Assembly (NCBI RefSeq): GCF_027486195.1
Contig: NZ_JAIXPP010000087.1
Coordinates: 1-64,000 of the forward strand
DNA length: 64,000 nt
Origin: Novosphingobium sp.
GTDB taxonomy: Bacteria > Pseudomonadota > Alphaproteobacteria > Sphingomonadales > Sphingomonadaceae
Reading direction: 5' to 3'
Below, one piece after another: positions 32,241 to 42,147 of this stretch. A program made the position numbers and the translations under genes. Under the pieces are notes generated by a model, which did no database searches, was not told the origin of the DNA, and saw only the letters and a list, made by a program, of their open reading frames with translations. Position 1 is the stretch's first letter; the number at the start of each line of letters is the position of its first letter.

Positions 32241-33296
32241 TCAGCGCCCCGCGAAGAATGGCAGCGGAGCCCCTGCCCCGGCGTCGAAGGCCTTCCAGTC
32301 TTCGCCCAGCGCGGAGAGCGCGCTGGCGGCGATCTGGCTCTGGGTGAGGCACGCGCTGCCGGGCGCCGCGGCGTGGACGCCAGGACCGACGGCGGCGAGC
32401 CAGATCGCGTCCGAGCCGGGGAAGCCTTCCGGATCGGCAATCGTGTAGTCAGCCGGAGCAAGCTTCCACGCGGCGGCGCTGCCGTGTTCGGTCCAGGCCG
32501 CGCCGGGCTTGGCGCCGCGCCCGTGGTCGGTGGTGACGATCAGCGTGGTGCGCCCGCGCCACGCTGGGTCTGCCTGCGCCATGCGCCAGAGCTCGGCGAT
32601 GAAATCATCGTCGCGGTTCATTGAGGCGAGATACTGCGCATAATCGCCCTCGTGCGCGAACTCGTCGGTATCGCCGAGCGCGACATAGAGCACGCGCATA
32701 TCAGCCGCGGAGCGCAGAGCCGCCTGCGCATCGCGCATCGTGCGGGTTTCGGTGGGATGCGCGCCGGGGCTTTCCCCGTTGACCGGCACGCCGCTGCGCT
32801 TGTCGTTGATGATGTAGGGGAATACGTCCCACGTGCCGTACATGCGCACCTTGCCCGCGAAGCCGGGTCGGCGGTTCAGCCATTCGAGGAAGGTGACGTT
32901 CCGGTTCCAGTTCTTGTCGTTGGTGGTGATCGCGGGATCAGGGCGGCCGGTGAGCAGTTCGTTGTAGCCGGGGTAGGAGAACCACATCGGGTTGGTGACG
33001 CGCATGCACTGGCCCGCATCGCGGTTGCCATGCAGCACGCCGCCCTGCGCGGGCAAGCTGTGGACGAAAGGCATGACCGCAGGCCCGGTCCCCCACGCCT
33101 TCTCGACCGTTTCCTTCCAATCGGGATGGGTGAACTTCGGCTCCGCCACCAGCGCTTTGTCCGGCCCGCGAAAGACGTCCTGCCAGCGCGTGCCGTCCAT
33201 CGTGACGAGGATGAGGCGCTGGCCATCTGCAGGCGCTTCCGCGCGCACAAGCGTAGGAACGAACAGCAGCGCAAGCGCCATCAGCGAACGGATCAT
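32241..33296 (-). CDS. alkaline phosphatase family / sulfatase-like protein
   Basis: RLILVTMDGTRWQDVFRG...LIVTTDHGRGAKPGAAWTEHGS metal-ligand motifs; signal peptide. Confidence 0.8.
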   Translation of the reverse strand: MIRSLMALALLFVPTLVRAEAPADGQRLILVTMDGTRWQDVFRGPDKALVAEPKFTHPDWKETVEKAWGTGPAVMPFVHSLPAQGGVLHGNRDAGQCMRVTNPMWFSYPGYNELLTGRPDPAITTNDKNWNRNVTFLEWLNRRPGFAGKVRMYGTWDVFPYIINDKRSGVPVNGESPGAHPTETRTMRDAQAALRSAADMRVLYVALGDTDEFAHEGDYAQYLASMNRDDDFIAELWRMAQADPAWRGRTTLIVTTDHGRGAKPGAAWTEHGSAAAWKLAPADYTIADPEGFPGSDAIWLAAVGPGVHAAAPGSACLTQSQIAASALSALGEDWKAFDAGAGAPLPFFAGR

Positions 33297-33310
33297 ACCC
33301 AAGTCTCCCA

Positions 33311-35713
33311 TCAGAAGCGCCGCCCGACGCGAAAGCTCACGAAGCGGGGGCGCAGCGGGTAGACCACCACCGAGCCCCGCCCACAAATCGAAATCGCGCA
33401 AGTGGCCGTGCGGCTCTGCTGCGCGCGCTTGTCACCCAGGTTCTCCACGGTGAGCGAGGCGGACCAGGTGTCGCGGCTGATGCCGGCGGAAAGGTCGACC
33501 GTGCTGTAGCCGGGCTGGAGGCCGATCAGGCGCGCCTCGTCGACGTCGAGCGAGGAGGAGACGCTGGACTGGTGGAACGCGGCGGCCTGCAGGAAATAGT
33601 CGAACCTTCCGAGGGTAAACTCGTAGCGCATCAGGCCGGAAAGCTTGAAGCGCGGACTGCCGGCAAAACGCGTTCCCGCCGGCGCGCGCAGCGCATTGGG
33701 ATTGCCCGATGCGCTGGGGATCGTGCAATCGAACGCGGCATTGGTGTATTTGCAGAGGTCCGTGGTGATCACCGCATCGGCATAAGTGCCCGAAACCTGG
33801 AACGAGAGCCCTTGTGCGGGGCGGACGGTCAGATCGGCCTCGACACCCTTCGACCGCGCGCGGCCGGCATTGACGATATCGGTAATGCCGTTCTGATCGC
33901 TGGTGACGGCAAACTGCGCCTGATTGAGCTTTTCAAGGAACAGCGCACCGTTGAACAGCACTTTGCCGCCGAGCCAGCTCGTCTTCCAGCCGATCTCGTA
34001 ATTGGTGAGCTGCTCGACCGCATAGGCCGGTGCGGTGGGGCGCCGGTTGATGCCGCCGGGGCGAAAGCCGGTGGACCAGGTGGCGTAGAGCAGCTTTCCG
34101 GGCGCGGCCTTCCAGCTGAGGTTCAGCTTGTGGCGCACGCCCGAGCCGGTGGCCTTGGCGTCGATGTTGTCGCAGGGGCGCTGGGTTCCGTACGAACCAA
34201 TGGTGCCGGGAAAGCACAGCGCTTCGCCGACCGCGCTGCGGGTGCCATTGAAACCGAAGAAGCCGATCACGTTGTTGTCGTACTTGTAGGCGCGCAGGCC
34301 GCCGGTGAGCGTGAGCGAGGGCACGATATCGAACGCGGCCTCCGCAAAGGCGGCGTAGTCGCGGTCCGTGCGGAACTGGATGTTGGCGTAGTTCACTCCC
34401 GGCAGGCCGGTGACAGACTGCGCATCGGCAAGACCCGGCACGGTATAGAGATTGCGCCAGTTGTTGGTCTGGCGCTGGTAGAACAGGCCCGCCACGATCC
34501 GCAGCCGGTCGCTCGAGGGCGAGGCGATGCGCAGTTCGTGGCTCTGTTTGGTGAAGCGCTCGTCCTGGCTGACGATCTGCGCGGGATTGATCAGGTTCCC
34601 GGCGTTGTTCTTGAAATTGTTGCCGAAATAATCGGGCGTGCTGGCATAGTAGCTATCGTAGAGATAGGCGTAATCCGAATAGTCGGAGGTATAGGCCGCC
34701 TTCCGTTCGAAATATGCGCCCGCATAGGTGAGGTCAAAGGAGCCAAGCTTGCCTTCGATGGCGAGGCTGGCCTGATACCATTCGTCCTTCTGTGCCTCGG
34801 GAAAGAACCGGGTGGTCTTGAGATCGCCAACCGAGGGCTTGAACGCGAAGTTTCCGTTCGAGGTCTGCCGCTGGCCCATGACACTGGCTGTGGCCGTCCA
34901 GTTGTCGTCGAGATCGACCTTGAGCGCGGCGCGCCCGCCATAGGCCTCGATCGAATTCTGGTCCCGGCCAACGAGCGCCTTGTTGTCGCGCACCACGCCC
35001 GAGGTGGGATAGGTGACGCCGCCGGGGGCGCGGACGTTGTCGATGTAGCCGCCATCGTATTGGTAGAAGCCGACGACACGCAGCGCAGCGCGGCTGGAGA
35101 GCGGGATGTTGAGATAGCTTTCGGCGATTCCGCCCGACTTGCCGTGCGCGACGGTGTTGGCGGTGAGATCGACCGAGCCCGAGAAGGCCTTGGTATCGGG
35201 CTTGTTGGTGATGATGCGCAAGGTGCCCGCCTCGCTGCTCGCGCCGAACAGCGTGCCTTGCGGACCTGACAGCGCCTCGACCCGCGCGATGTCGTAAATA
35301 TGGACGTCGATGGTTGAGCCGATCGTGGTGACGGGCTGCTCATCGAGATAGACGCCGACGGTGGGGAGTGAGCCGGTGGAGAGCCGGTTGCCGTTGGAAA
35401 GGCCGCGGAAATAGACCTCCGCCTGCCCCGGGCCATAGCTCGTGTAGGAGAGGCTGGGCAGGAACTTGGCGTAATCGTTGAAATTGCGCACGTTTCGTTC
35501 GGCCAGCGCTTCGGTGGTGAGCGCGACGATCGAAAGCGGGACGTCCTGCAGTTTTTCGCTGCGTTTCTGCGCGGTGACGACGATCTCGCCGGGCGCGGCG
35601 GGCAAGGCCGCAGCCTCCGGCGGCAGGCCGTTAACACCTTGTGCCCGCACCGTTACTGCCGAAGCGAGCGCCAGCAGCGAAACACCGCCAGCCAAGATCC
35701 GCCTGTCCATCAT
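33311..35713 (-). CDS. TonB-dependent receptor
   Basis: EIVVTAQKRSEKLQDVPLSIVALTTEALAERNVRNFNDYAKFLPSLSY...RVEALSGPQGTLFGASSEAGTLRIIT; barrel ends VGRRF. Confidence 0.95.
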   Translation of the reverse strand: MMDRRILAGGVSLLALASAVTVRAQGVNGLPPEAAALPAAPGEIVVTAQKRSEKLQDVPLSIVALTTEALAERNVRNFNDYAKFLPSLSYTSYGPGQAEVYFRGLSNGNRLSTGSLPTVGVYLDEQPVTTIGSTIDVHIYDIARVEALSGPQGTLFGASSEAGTLRIITNKPDTKAFSGSVDLTANTVAHGKSGGIAESYLNIPLSSRAALRVVGFYQYDGGYIDNVRAPGGVTYPTSGVVRDNKALVGRDQNSIEAYGGRAALKVDLDDNWTATASVMGQRQTSNGNFAFKPSVGDLKTTRFFPEAQKDEWYQASLAIEGKLGSFDLTYAGAYFERKAAYTSDYSDYAYLYDSYYASTPDYFGNNFKNNAGNLINPAQIVSQDERFTKQSHELRIASPSSDRLRIVAGLFYQRQTNNWRNLYTVPGLADAQSVTGLPGVNYANIQFRTDRDYAAFAEAAFDIVPSLTLTGGLRAYKYDNNVIGFFGFNGTRSAVGEALCFPGTIGSYGTQRPCDNIDAKATGSGVRHKLNLSWKAAPGKLLYATWSTGFRPGGINRRPTAPAYAVEQLTNYEIGWKTSWLGGKVLFNGALFLEKLNQAQFAVTSDQNGITDIVNAGRARSKGVEADLTVRPAQGLSFQVSGTYADAVITTDLCKYTNAAFDCTIPSASGNPNALRAPAGTRFAGSPRFKLSGLMRYEFTLGRFDYFLQAAAFHQSSVSSSLDVDEARLIGLQPGYSTVDLSAGISRDTWSASLTVENLGDKRAQQSRTATCAISICGRGSVVVYPLRPRFVSFRVGRRF

Positions 35714-35909
35714 CGCCGCATTCCCCCTTGCCGGGCCCCTACGGAATTAACTAGCCGTGATGACGGTGCGATTACAGGGCAATTGCGCAACGATCACAGA
35801 CCGTTTGCGCGGCAGGAGCAGGGGCATTTTCCAAGCCTCTGCCGGTTGTTCCAGATCAATGCGCGTGGACTTTGGTCCGTTATGGTGGGATTAAGCATTA
35901 AAACTTATT

Positions 35910-37361
35910 TTGCAACTGGAGACGACTTTCGTGAGAAGCATGACCGTTCTGGGCGCCGCGTTGGCACTCGCTCTGGTTTCCGCACCTTCCTATGCCGCCG
36001 CGCCCGCCCCAACCGCGCCGCCGAGTGCGGGACAGCAAGCCTTCCGCGATCTTTACCGCGAACTGGTAGAAACCGACACCTCGGTGGCGACGGGCAGTTG
36101 CACGCTGCTTGCGCAGAAGATTGCCGATCGGTTTCGGGCGGCCGGGTTTGCAGAGGATCAGATCACGCTGTTCCGCGACGGGGACTTTCCGCTCGATGGC
36201 GGGCTGGTTGTCACCGTGCCGGGCAAGTCTGCCAAGGCGAAGCCGATGCTGCTGCTCGGCCATATCGATGTGGTCAACGCGCGGCGCATCGACTGGCAGC
36301 GCGATCCGTTCAAATTCATCGAGGAGGACGGCTACTTCTACGGCCGCGGTACATCCGACATGAAAGTGCTTGATGCGATCTGGATCGACACGCTGCTGCG
36401 CTTTCGCGCCGAAGGCTTCAAGCCGAAGCGCACGATCAAGCTGGCGCTCACCTGCGGCGAGGAATCGGGTGCGCGGATGAACGGTGTGCAGTGGCTGGCC
36501 ACGTACCGCCCCGAACTGCTCTCTGCCGCGTTTGCGCTCAACGAAGGCGGTGGCGGCACGACGGACGGGCACGGCAAGGTGCTCAATCAGGCGATGCAGA
36601 TCGGCGAGAAGGCCTATCGCAACTTCGAACTCGAAGCGCTCAATCCCGGTGGCCACAGCTCGACCCCGGTGGATGACAACGCCATCTACGATCTGGCCGA
36701 TGCGCTCCAGCGGGTGCGCGCGCTCAAGTTTCCGGTGCATTTCAACGATACGACGCGAACTTATTTCGCCAAAGTCGGCGCTGCACGCGGCGATGCGCTG
36801 GGGGCCGCGATGGCCCGCCTCGCCGCTGATCCGGCCGATCATGTGGCCGAAGCGGCGGTTTCGACCGACCGCACGCTCAATTCGATGCTGCGCACGACCT
36901 GCGTGGCCACCCTGATTGAAGGTGGCCACGCCTCCAACGCTCTGCCGCAGCGCGCCAGGGCCACGATCAATTGCCGCATCGTGCCCGGAGAGGACACGGA
37001 AACGACCCGCGAGGCGCTGAGCAAGGCCATTGGCAACCCGAATATCCTGATCAACGCGTCCGGCCGCATCCGGCCCGTGGCGGTGCCGCCAGCGCTGGAT
37101 GCGAAGATCGTCGGGCCTGCCGAAAAGCTGGTCGCGCGCTACTATCCGGGCGTGCCGCTGGTGCCCGCGATGATGACCGGCGCGACGGATGCGACCTACC
37201 TCGGGCCGCTCGGCATTCCGACTTATGGTGTGCCCGGACCGCTCGGCGATCCCGATGGCAACGGCCTCCACGGCCTCAACGAGCGGCACTCGGTGGCATC
37301 AGCCTATATCGCGCGCGATTTCCTGCACGATCTCGTCAAGGTCTATGCCGCGCAGGAATGA
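35910..37361 (+). CDS. M20 family metallopeptidase, secreted
   Basis: LLLGHIDVVNARRIDWQRDPFKFIEEDGYFYGRGTSDMK; LALTCGEESGARMNG; GGHSSTP. Confidence 0.9.
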   Translation: MQLETTFVRSMTVLGAALALALVSAPSYAAAPAPTAPPSAGQQAFRDLYRELVETDTSVATGSCTLLAQKIADRFRAAGFAEDQITLFRDGDFPLDGGLVVTVPGKSAKAKPMLLLGHIDVVNARRIDWQRDPFKFIEEDGYFYGRGTSDMKVLDAIWIDTLLRFRAEGFKPKRTIKLALTCGEESGARMNGVQWLATYRPELLSAAFALNEGGGGTTDGHGKVLNQAMQIGEKAYRNFELEALNPGGHSSTPVDDNAIYDLADALQRVRALKFPVHFNDTTRTYFAKVGAARGDALGAAMARLAADPADHVAEAAVSTDRTLNSMLRTTCVATLIEGGHASNALPQRARATINCRIVPGEDTETTREALSKAIGNPNILINASGRIRPVAVPPALDAKIVGPAEKLVARYYPGVPLVPAMMTGATDATYLGPLGIPTYGVPGPLGDPDGNGLHGLNERHSVASAYIARDFLHDLVKVYAAQE

Positions 37362-37376
37362 GCCGCGGCCCACGCG

Positions 37377-38384
37377 CTAGGGCCGCACCAGCAAGTTGCC
37401 GGTGTGACCGCCGGCAAACAGCAGCAACAGCGCCTCGGCGAAGTGATCGATGCCTTCCACGACGTGCTCGGGCAGGTCGATCTTGCCCTCCTGCATCAGC
37501 GCGGCGATTTCCGCCTTCGCCTCGGCGAAGCGGGCGGCATGGTGGGTGACGACGAAGCCCTTCATTGCCGCGTTGCGCTCGGCAAGCTTGAGGTAGTTCC
37601 TGGGTCCGCGCACGTTGCCGAGGTCCGAATACTGCGAGATCGCCCCACAGATCGCGATGCGCGCATCGGCGGGCGCAAGGTTTGCCAGCGCGACATCGAG
37701 GATTTCGCCGCCGACATTGTCGAAGAACACGTCGATTCCGCCGGGGGCTGCCGCTGCCACTTCGGCAGCGAGGTCGGCATTCTTGTAGTCGATGGCGACA
37801 TCGGCGCCGAGCCTTTCGGTGAGGAAGCGGCACTTGTCAGGCCCGCCGGCGATGCCGATCACCCGGCCCCCGCGCGCCTTGGCGAGCATCACCACCATCG
37901 AGCCGACCGCGCCCGCAGCGCCGGACACGAGGACCGTGTCGCCCGCCTTGACCTCCGCCACCGCAATGAGGCCGACCCAGGCGGTGAGGCCGGTGGTGAG
38001 GCCGAGCGGGCCGACATAGTCCGCGGGCTTTAGGCTGTTTGAAAGATCGAGCTTGGTGAGCGCGGCAGCGGGCACCAGCGCACGGGTCTGCGCGGCGAGC
38101 ATGCCATAGACCCAGTCCCCCGCAGCGAGCGATGGATCGGCGCTTTCCACGACCTGCCCGACGCCGAGCGCGCGGACAGTCGAGCCGAGCGGCGCGGTCT
38201 CGTGGAAGCTGCCCGGAGTGAGCGTGGTGCGGATCCATGCGTCCATCGAAAGCGTATCGACCTTCACCACCGCGTGGCCTGCGGGGACGTTCGCGATCTC
38301 GACATCCTCGATGCCGAAATCTTCGAGCAGCGGCATCCCCTCGCGGTACTGCCGGATGAAGACGCGGCGGTTGGTGTGCGGCAT
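37377..38384 (-). CDS. NADP-dependent oxidoreductase (MDR, CurA/leukotriene B4 dehydrogenase-like)
   Basis: VLVSGAAGAVGSMVVMLAKARGGRVIGIAGGPDKCRFL...IDVFFDNVGGEILD. Confidence 0.9.
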   Translation of the reverse strand: MPHTNRRVFIRQYREGMPLLEDFGIEDVEIANVPAGHAVVKVDTLSMDAWIRTTLTPGSFHETAPLGSTVRALGVGQVVESADPSLAAGDWVYGMLAAQTRALVPAAALTKLDLSNSLKPADYVGPLGLTTGLTAWVGLIAVAEVKAGDTVLVSGAAGAVGSMVVMLAKARGGRVIGIAGGPDKCRFLTERLGADVAIDYKNADLAAEVAAAAPGGIDVFFDNVGGEILDVALANLAPADARIAICGAISQYSDLGNVRGPRNYLKLAERNAAMKGFVVTHHAARFAEAKAEIAALMQEGKIDLPEHVVEGIDHFAEALLLLFAGGHTGNLLVRP

Positions 38385-38506
38385 GGGAAACTCCGTGGCG
38401 GGTGGACGAAGCTTCTGGCTAGGTGGCGGGCGCTGGCATCGCCATTGCCATTTTGACTAGCTCGCCCCGGCGGCGCAGACTGGGGGCGCGGCTGAAGGAG
38501 GAAACC

Positions 38507-39274
38507 ATGATCATGCGCACGAGGACAGTCTGGCTGGGGGCGGCCATCGCGGCGCTGATGGCGGGAACCGCAGCGGCACAATCGGCGCAGGATGCGGGTG
38601 CCTTGCTGGGGCGCATTCTCGGCCCGTCCGCGCCGGCGAGCACTGCGGCCAACACCGCGCCGCCGCCTGGGGTGACCAGCAGCGAGGCTTCGGGCGGGCT
38701 CAAGCTGGCGCTGGGCAAGGCAGCGGAGCGGGTGGTTGCGCAGCTGGGCCGGCCGGGCGGGTTTGCCGATGATCCGCGCGTGCGTATCGGCTTGCCGGGT
38801 CCGCTGGGCCGCCTCAACGGGCTGCTCGGGGCGCTCGACCGTGCGGGCGTGACCGATGGACTTTCGGGCAAGCTCAACGCTGCAGCGGAAGGCGCGGTGG
38901 GCAAGGCGCTGCCGCTACTGAAGAGTGCGATCTCGCGGATGACGGTGACAGACGCGCTGGGGATCGTGACCGGCGGCGATACCTCTGCCACCGATTACTT
39001 CCGCCGCACGATGGGGCCGGACCTGCAGCAGACGATGACGCCGGTGGTTGCAAAGTCCCTGTCGGGCGTGAAGGCGTTTCAGGCGCTCGACCGGTTCAGT
39101 GCGAAGAACAGCCTGATCGCGGGCCAGTTCGGCGCGCGGGACCTGACCGGCTATGTCACCCAGAAGGCGATCGACGGGGTGTTCCTCTACCTTGGCGAGC
39201 AGGAGCGCGAGATCCGGCGCAATCCGCTGGGGACCGGCAGCAAGCTGATCGCGAAGATCTTCGGACGCGGTTGA
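38507..39274 (+). CDS. DUF4197 domain-containing protein
   Basis: LKLALGKAAERVVAQLGRPGGFADDPRVRIGLPGPL...ATDYFRRTMGPDLQQTMTPVV...YVTQKAIDGVFLYLGEQEREIRRNPLGTGSKLIAKIFG. Confidence 0.88.
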   Translation: MIMRTRTVWLGAAIAALMAGTAAAQSAQDAGALLGRILGPSAPASTAANTAPPPGVTSSEASGGLKLALGKAAERVVAQLGRPGGFADDPRVRIGLPGPLGRLNGLLGALDRAGVTDGLSGKLNAAAEGAVGKALPLLKSAISRMTVTDALGIVTGGDTSATDYFRRTMGPDLQQTMTPVVAKSLSGVKAFQALDRFSAKNSLIAGQFGARDLTGYVTQKAIDGVFLYLGEQEREIRRNPLGTGSKLIAKIFGRG

Positions 39275-39283
39275 AGTCTGGCT

Positions 39284-41992
39284 TCACCCAACCTTGCGCT
39301 GGTTCGCGAGGGGATCGGGCAGCGGTGCCAAGGTGGACTTGATCGCCACGGCAGCAATGCGGCCGTCCTCGTCGAGGCGAAGGGGCTGCGAGAATTCGAC
39401 ACCCATGCGGTCGTCGCTCGCCCAGCGGCAGGTGGCAGTGACAATGTGGCCGTCTGAAAGCTGGATGCGGAAGATCGTGCCGGCCGGTACGTTCCACAGC
39501 CCCTCGATCAGCGCGCCGGTGAGCGACATGTTGCGCACGGTGCCGTTGTAGCGATGCCCGGCGTGATCGAGCACCACGCGGCGGAGCATGGCCTGGCGCG
39601 CGGCGCGGGCCGAGCGGGGGCCGCGCGCGATGGCCATGAGGCCTGTGGCAAGGCGGGTCAGCGTGGCAGGCGCGGAGAGCGGGCGTTCGTAGATATAGCC
39701 CTGCACATGGCTGCAGCCGAGCATGCGCACGAGATCGAGCTCGTCGAGGGTCTCGACGCCCTCGGCGGTCGTTTCCATGCCGAGCGCTTCGGCAAGGCTG
39801 ACGATCGAGGCGATGATCGCGCCATTGCGGCTGCCGGCCTGCGTCGCGCCGCGCACGAAGGACTGGTCGATCTTGATCTTGTCGAACGGCGCGCGCTTCA
39901 GATAGCCGAGCGAGGAATAGCCGGTGCCGAAATCATCGAGCGCGAGGCGGACGCCGATACCCTTGAGCGAGCGGAACATGGCCTCGGTCCCGGTATCATC
40001 GCCGAGGAAGACGCTTTCGGTGATCTCGAGTTCGAGCCGGTCGGGCTCGACCCCAGCCGAAGCCAGCGCGCTCGTGACCATCGAGGGCAGCGCCGGATTG
40101 GCAAACTGCAGCGGCGATACGTTGACCGCGACGCGCACGTCCGAAGGCCACTTGGCGAGATCCTGGCAGGCGGTGCGCAGCGCCCATTCGCCGATCGAGA
40201 CGATGAGGCCGGCATCTTCCGCGATCGGCACGAACTTGGCTGGCGAAATGAAGCCGTGCTGCGGGTGATTCCAGCGCAGCAGCGCTTCGAAGCCGGTGAT
40301 CCGCTCGGTCGCGGTCTGCACGACGGGCTGATAATAGAGCTCAAGATCGCCTTGCGTGATCGCATCGCGCAGGTCTTCTTCCAGCTGGCGGCGTTCTTCC
40401 GCATCGCTGTGGAGATCGGCAGCGTAGAAGTGGAAACGCCCGCGCCCACCATCCTTGGCGGCATAGAGCGCAAGGTCCGCGTTGCGGATCAGCGCCTCGC
40501 TGGTCAAGCCGTCATCGGGCGCGAGCGCGATGCCGACGGAGCCGCCGATCATCACGCGGCTGCCATCGATCGAATAGGCCTGGCTGATCTGTTCGATGAT
40601 GCGTTCTGCCAGATGGGCGAGCTGTTCGCGCGCGATCTTGCCGGCAAGGATGACCTGGAACTCGTCGCCGCCCAGGCGCCCGACGCGGCCGACGGTGCCG
40701 ATGACGCGCTCAAGGCGCTGCGCGACCTGCTTGAGCAGCGCATCGCCGGCGGGGTGGCCGAGCGTATCGTTGACCTGCTTGAACCGGTCGAGATCGAGAA
40801 GGAACACCGCGCAAGCGCGGTTCTGCTCATTGGGCGCGGTGAGGATCTTCTCCAGCGTCTGCGACATCTGGAATCGGTTCGAGAGGCCGGTGAGCGAATC
40901 GAAATGCGCGAGGCGCGAAGCATGTTCCTGCGAGCGGCGCTTTTCGGTGAGATCGGTGCCCGAGCCGCGGAAGCCCTGGAAGTTGTTGAAGGCGTCGTAC
41001 GTCGGACGTCCGGTGACCGACCACCAGCGTTCCTCGTCATAGACCGCAGCGCGCACCGCCAGTTCGGAGAAGCTGGACCGCGCCGAGAGATGGAAGGCCA
41101 ACGTGCGTTCACCCTCGCCCGATTTCTCGGAAAGGTTGAACAGCTCCGCAAAGGGGCGGCCGATGAAATCATCGACCTTGCGGCCGAGCACGTCCGCAAC
41201 CGGCCGCGATATGTAGGTGATAAGGCCGCGGCGGTCGGTTTCCCAGAACCAGCCCTGCCCCGTCTCCTCATAATCGGCGAGGATCTCCTCGGCGCGGGTC
41301 TGGATGCGGACGCCTTCTTCCACCGCGAGGCGGACCTTGAGATCGATCTCGCGCTGGCGCAGGTAAGCGGCCACCGCGATCACGCCGCCAATGAGCAGCG
41401 ACAGGATGCCGGCCCCGAAATGGGAGACCCAGGTAACGCCGGACCACATCGCGACCTGGGCGGTAAGCATGCCGGCAAGGCGGCCCGATTCGGTCACCGT
41501 GGCCAGGAGCGAGATGGTGACCAGCAGCGCCAGTGCCTGCACCCAGGGAACCACGCCGCTGCCCGCCCACATGCCGATGGCATAACCATAAATGAACAGC
41601 GGAATGCCAATCGAGGCCCCCATCAGCGCCATTCGCACGGCGGTCGAGTGATCGCGGCTTTCCTCGTAGTTCGAGGTGAAGCGCGCGACGAACAGCAGCG
41701 CAGAGGCCAGCAGCGCGAGCAGCGGCGCGATGATCGGGCGGATCGAGAAGTTGGCGAGGGCAAGACCCAAGACGCCGAGCACCATCGGCAGCGCCATGTG
41801 CGGCCATTCACGCGCGATCAGGCCGCGGCCAGGCCCGGTGCCGAACAGGAATGCCGCCCCGGCCACATCGGCCCGGCTGACGGCCGCGGTCGGCACGCGC
41901 TCGCGGCGACGCTGCGTACGCGCGAAATCGCGCGCGGCGCGCGTCGGTTCGGCCTGCGATGCGGCGTTGTCCTCGGGCGATTGGCTCATCAT
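39284..41992 (-). CDS. membrane PAS-GGDEF-EAL-PilZ protein
   Basis: N-terminal TM segments; PAS; intact GGDEF (RLGGDEFQVIL); intact EAL (GFEALLRWNHP); C-terminal PilZ (RRVVLDH...NMSLTGALIEG). Confidence 0.93.
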   Translation of the reverse strand: MMSQSPEDNAASQAEPTRAARDFARTQRRRERVPTAAVSRADVAGAAFLFGTGPGRGLIAREWPHMALPMVLGVLGLALANFSIRPIIAPLLALLASALLFVARFTSNYEESRDHSTAVRMALMGASIGIPLFIYGYAIGMWAGSGVVPWVQALALLVTISLLATVTESGRLAGMLTAQVAMWSGVTWVSHFGAGILSLLIGGVIAVAAYLRQREIDLKVRLAVEEGVRIQTRAEEILADYEETGQGWFWETDRRGLITYISRPVADVLGRKVDDFIGRPFAELFNLSEKSGEGERTLAFHLSARSSFSELAVRAAVYDEERWWSVTGRPTYDAFNNFQGFRGSGTDLTEKRRSQEHASRLAHFDSLTGLSNRFQMSQTLEKILTAPNEQNRACAVFLLDLDRFKQVNDTLGHPAGDALLKQVAQRLERVIGTVGRVGRLGGDEFQVILAGKIAREQLAHLAERIIEQISQAYSIDGSRVMIGGSVGIALAPDDGLTSEALIRNADLALYAAKDGGRGRFHFYAADLHSDAEERRQLEEDLRDAITQGDLELYYQPVVQTATERITGFEALLRWNHPQHGFISPAKFVPIAEDAGLIVSIGEWALRTACQDLAKWPSDVRVAVNVSPLQFANPALPSMVTSALASAGVEPDRLELEITESVFLGDDTGTEAMFRSLKGIGVRLALDDFGTGYSSLGYLKRAPFDKIKIDQSFVRGATQAGSRNGAIIASIVSLAEALGMETTAEGVETLDELDLVRMLGCSHVQGYIYERPLSAPATLTRLATGLMAIARGPRSARAARQAMLRRVVLDHAGHRYNGTVRNMSLTGALIEGLWNVPAGTIFRIQLSDGHIVTATCRWASDDRMGVEFSQPLRLDEDGRIAAVAIKSTLAPLPDPLANQRKVG

Positions 41993-42147
41993 CCGTCAAT
42001 TGCGCTTAACTGCTTTGAGAAACCGTTAAGCACCCACCCAGATCGGACCTTTTTTCCGCAGAATTCCTTAGGTTTGCTTTTGCTCGTCACCGTGCGGTGC
42101 TAGGGCGCAGGCAACGCTTTGATTTACCTGATTACCAAGGAATTCGC

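Noticed and set aside
42004-42031. GCTTAAC...GTTAAGC inverted repeat upstream of the GGDEF-EAL-PilZ gene
   Set aside because: Only 7 bp arms with a 14 nt spacer and no second copy noticed; too weak to report as a finding.
39554-42103. 849 aa plus-strand ORF
   Set aside because: Antisense shadow of the GGDEF-EAL-PilZ gene; biased composition and no recognisable domains.
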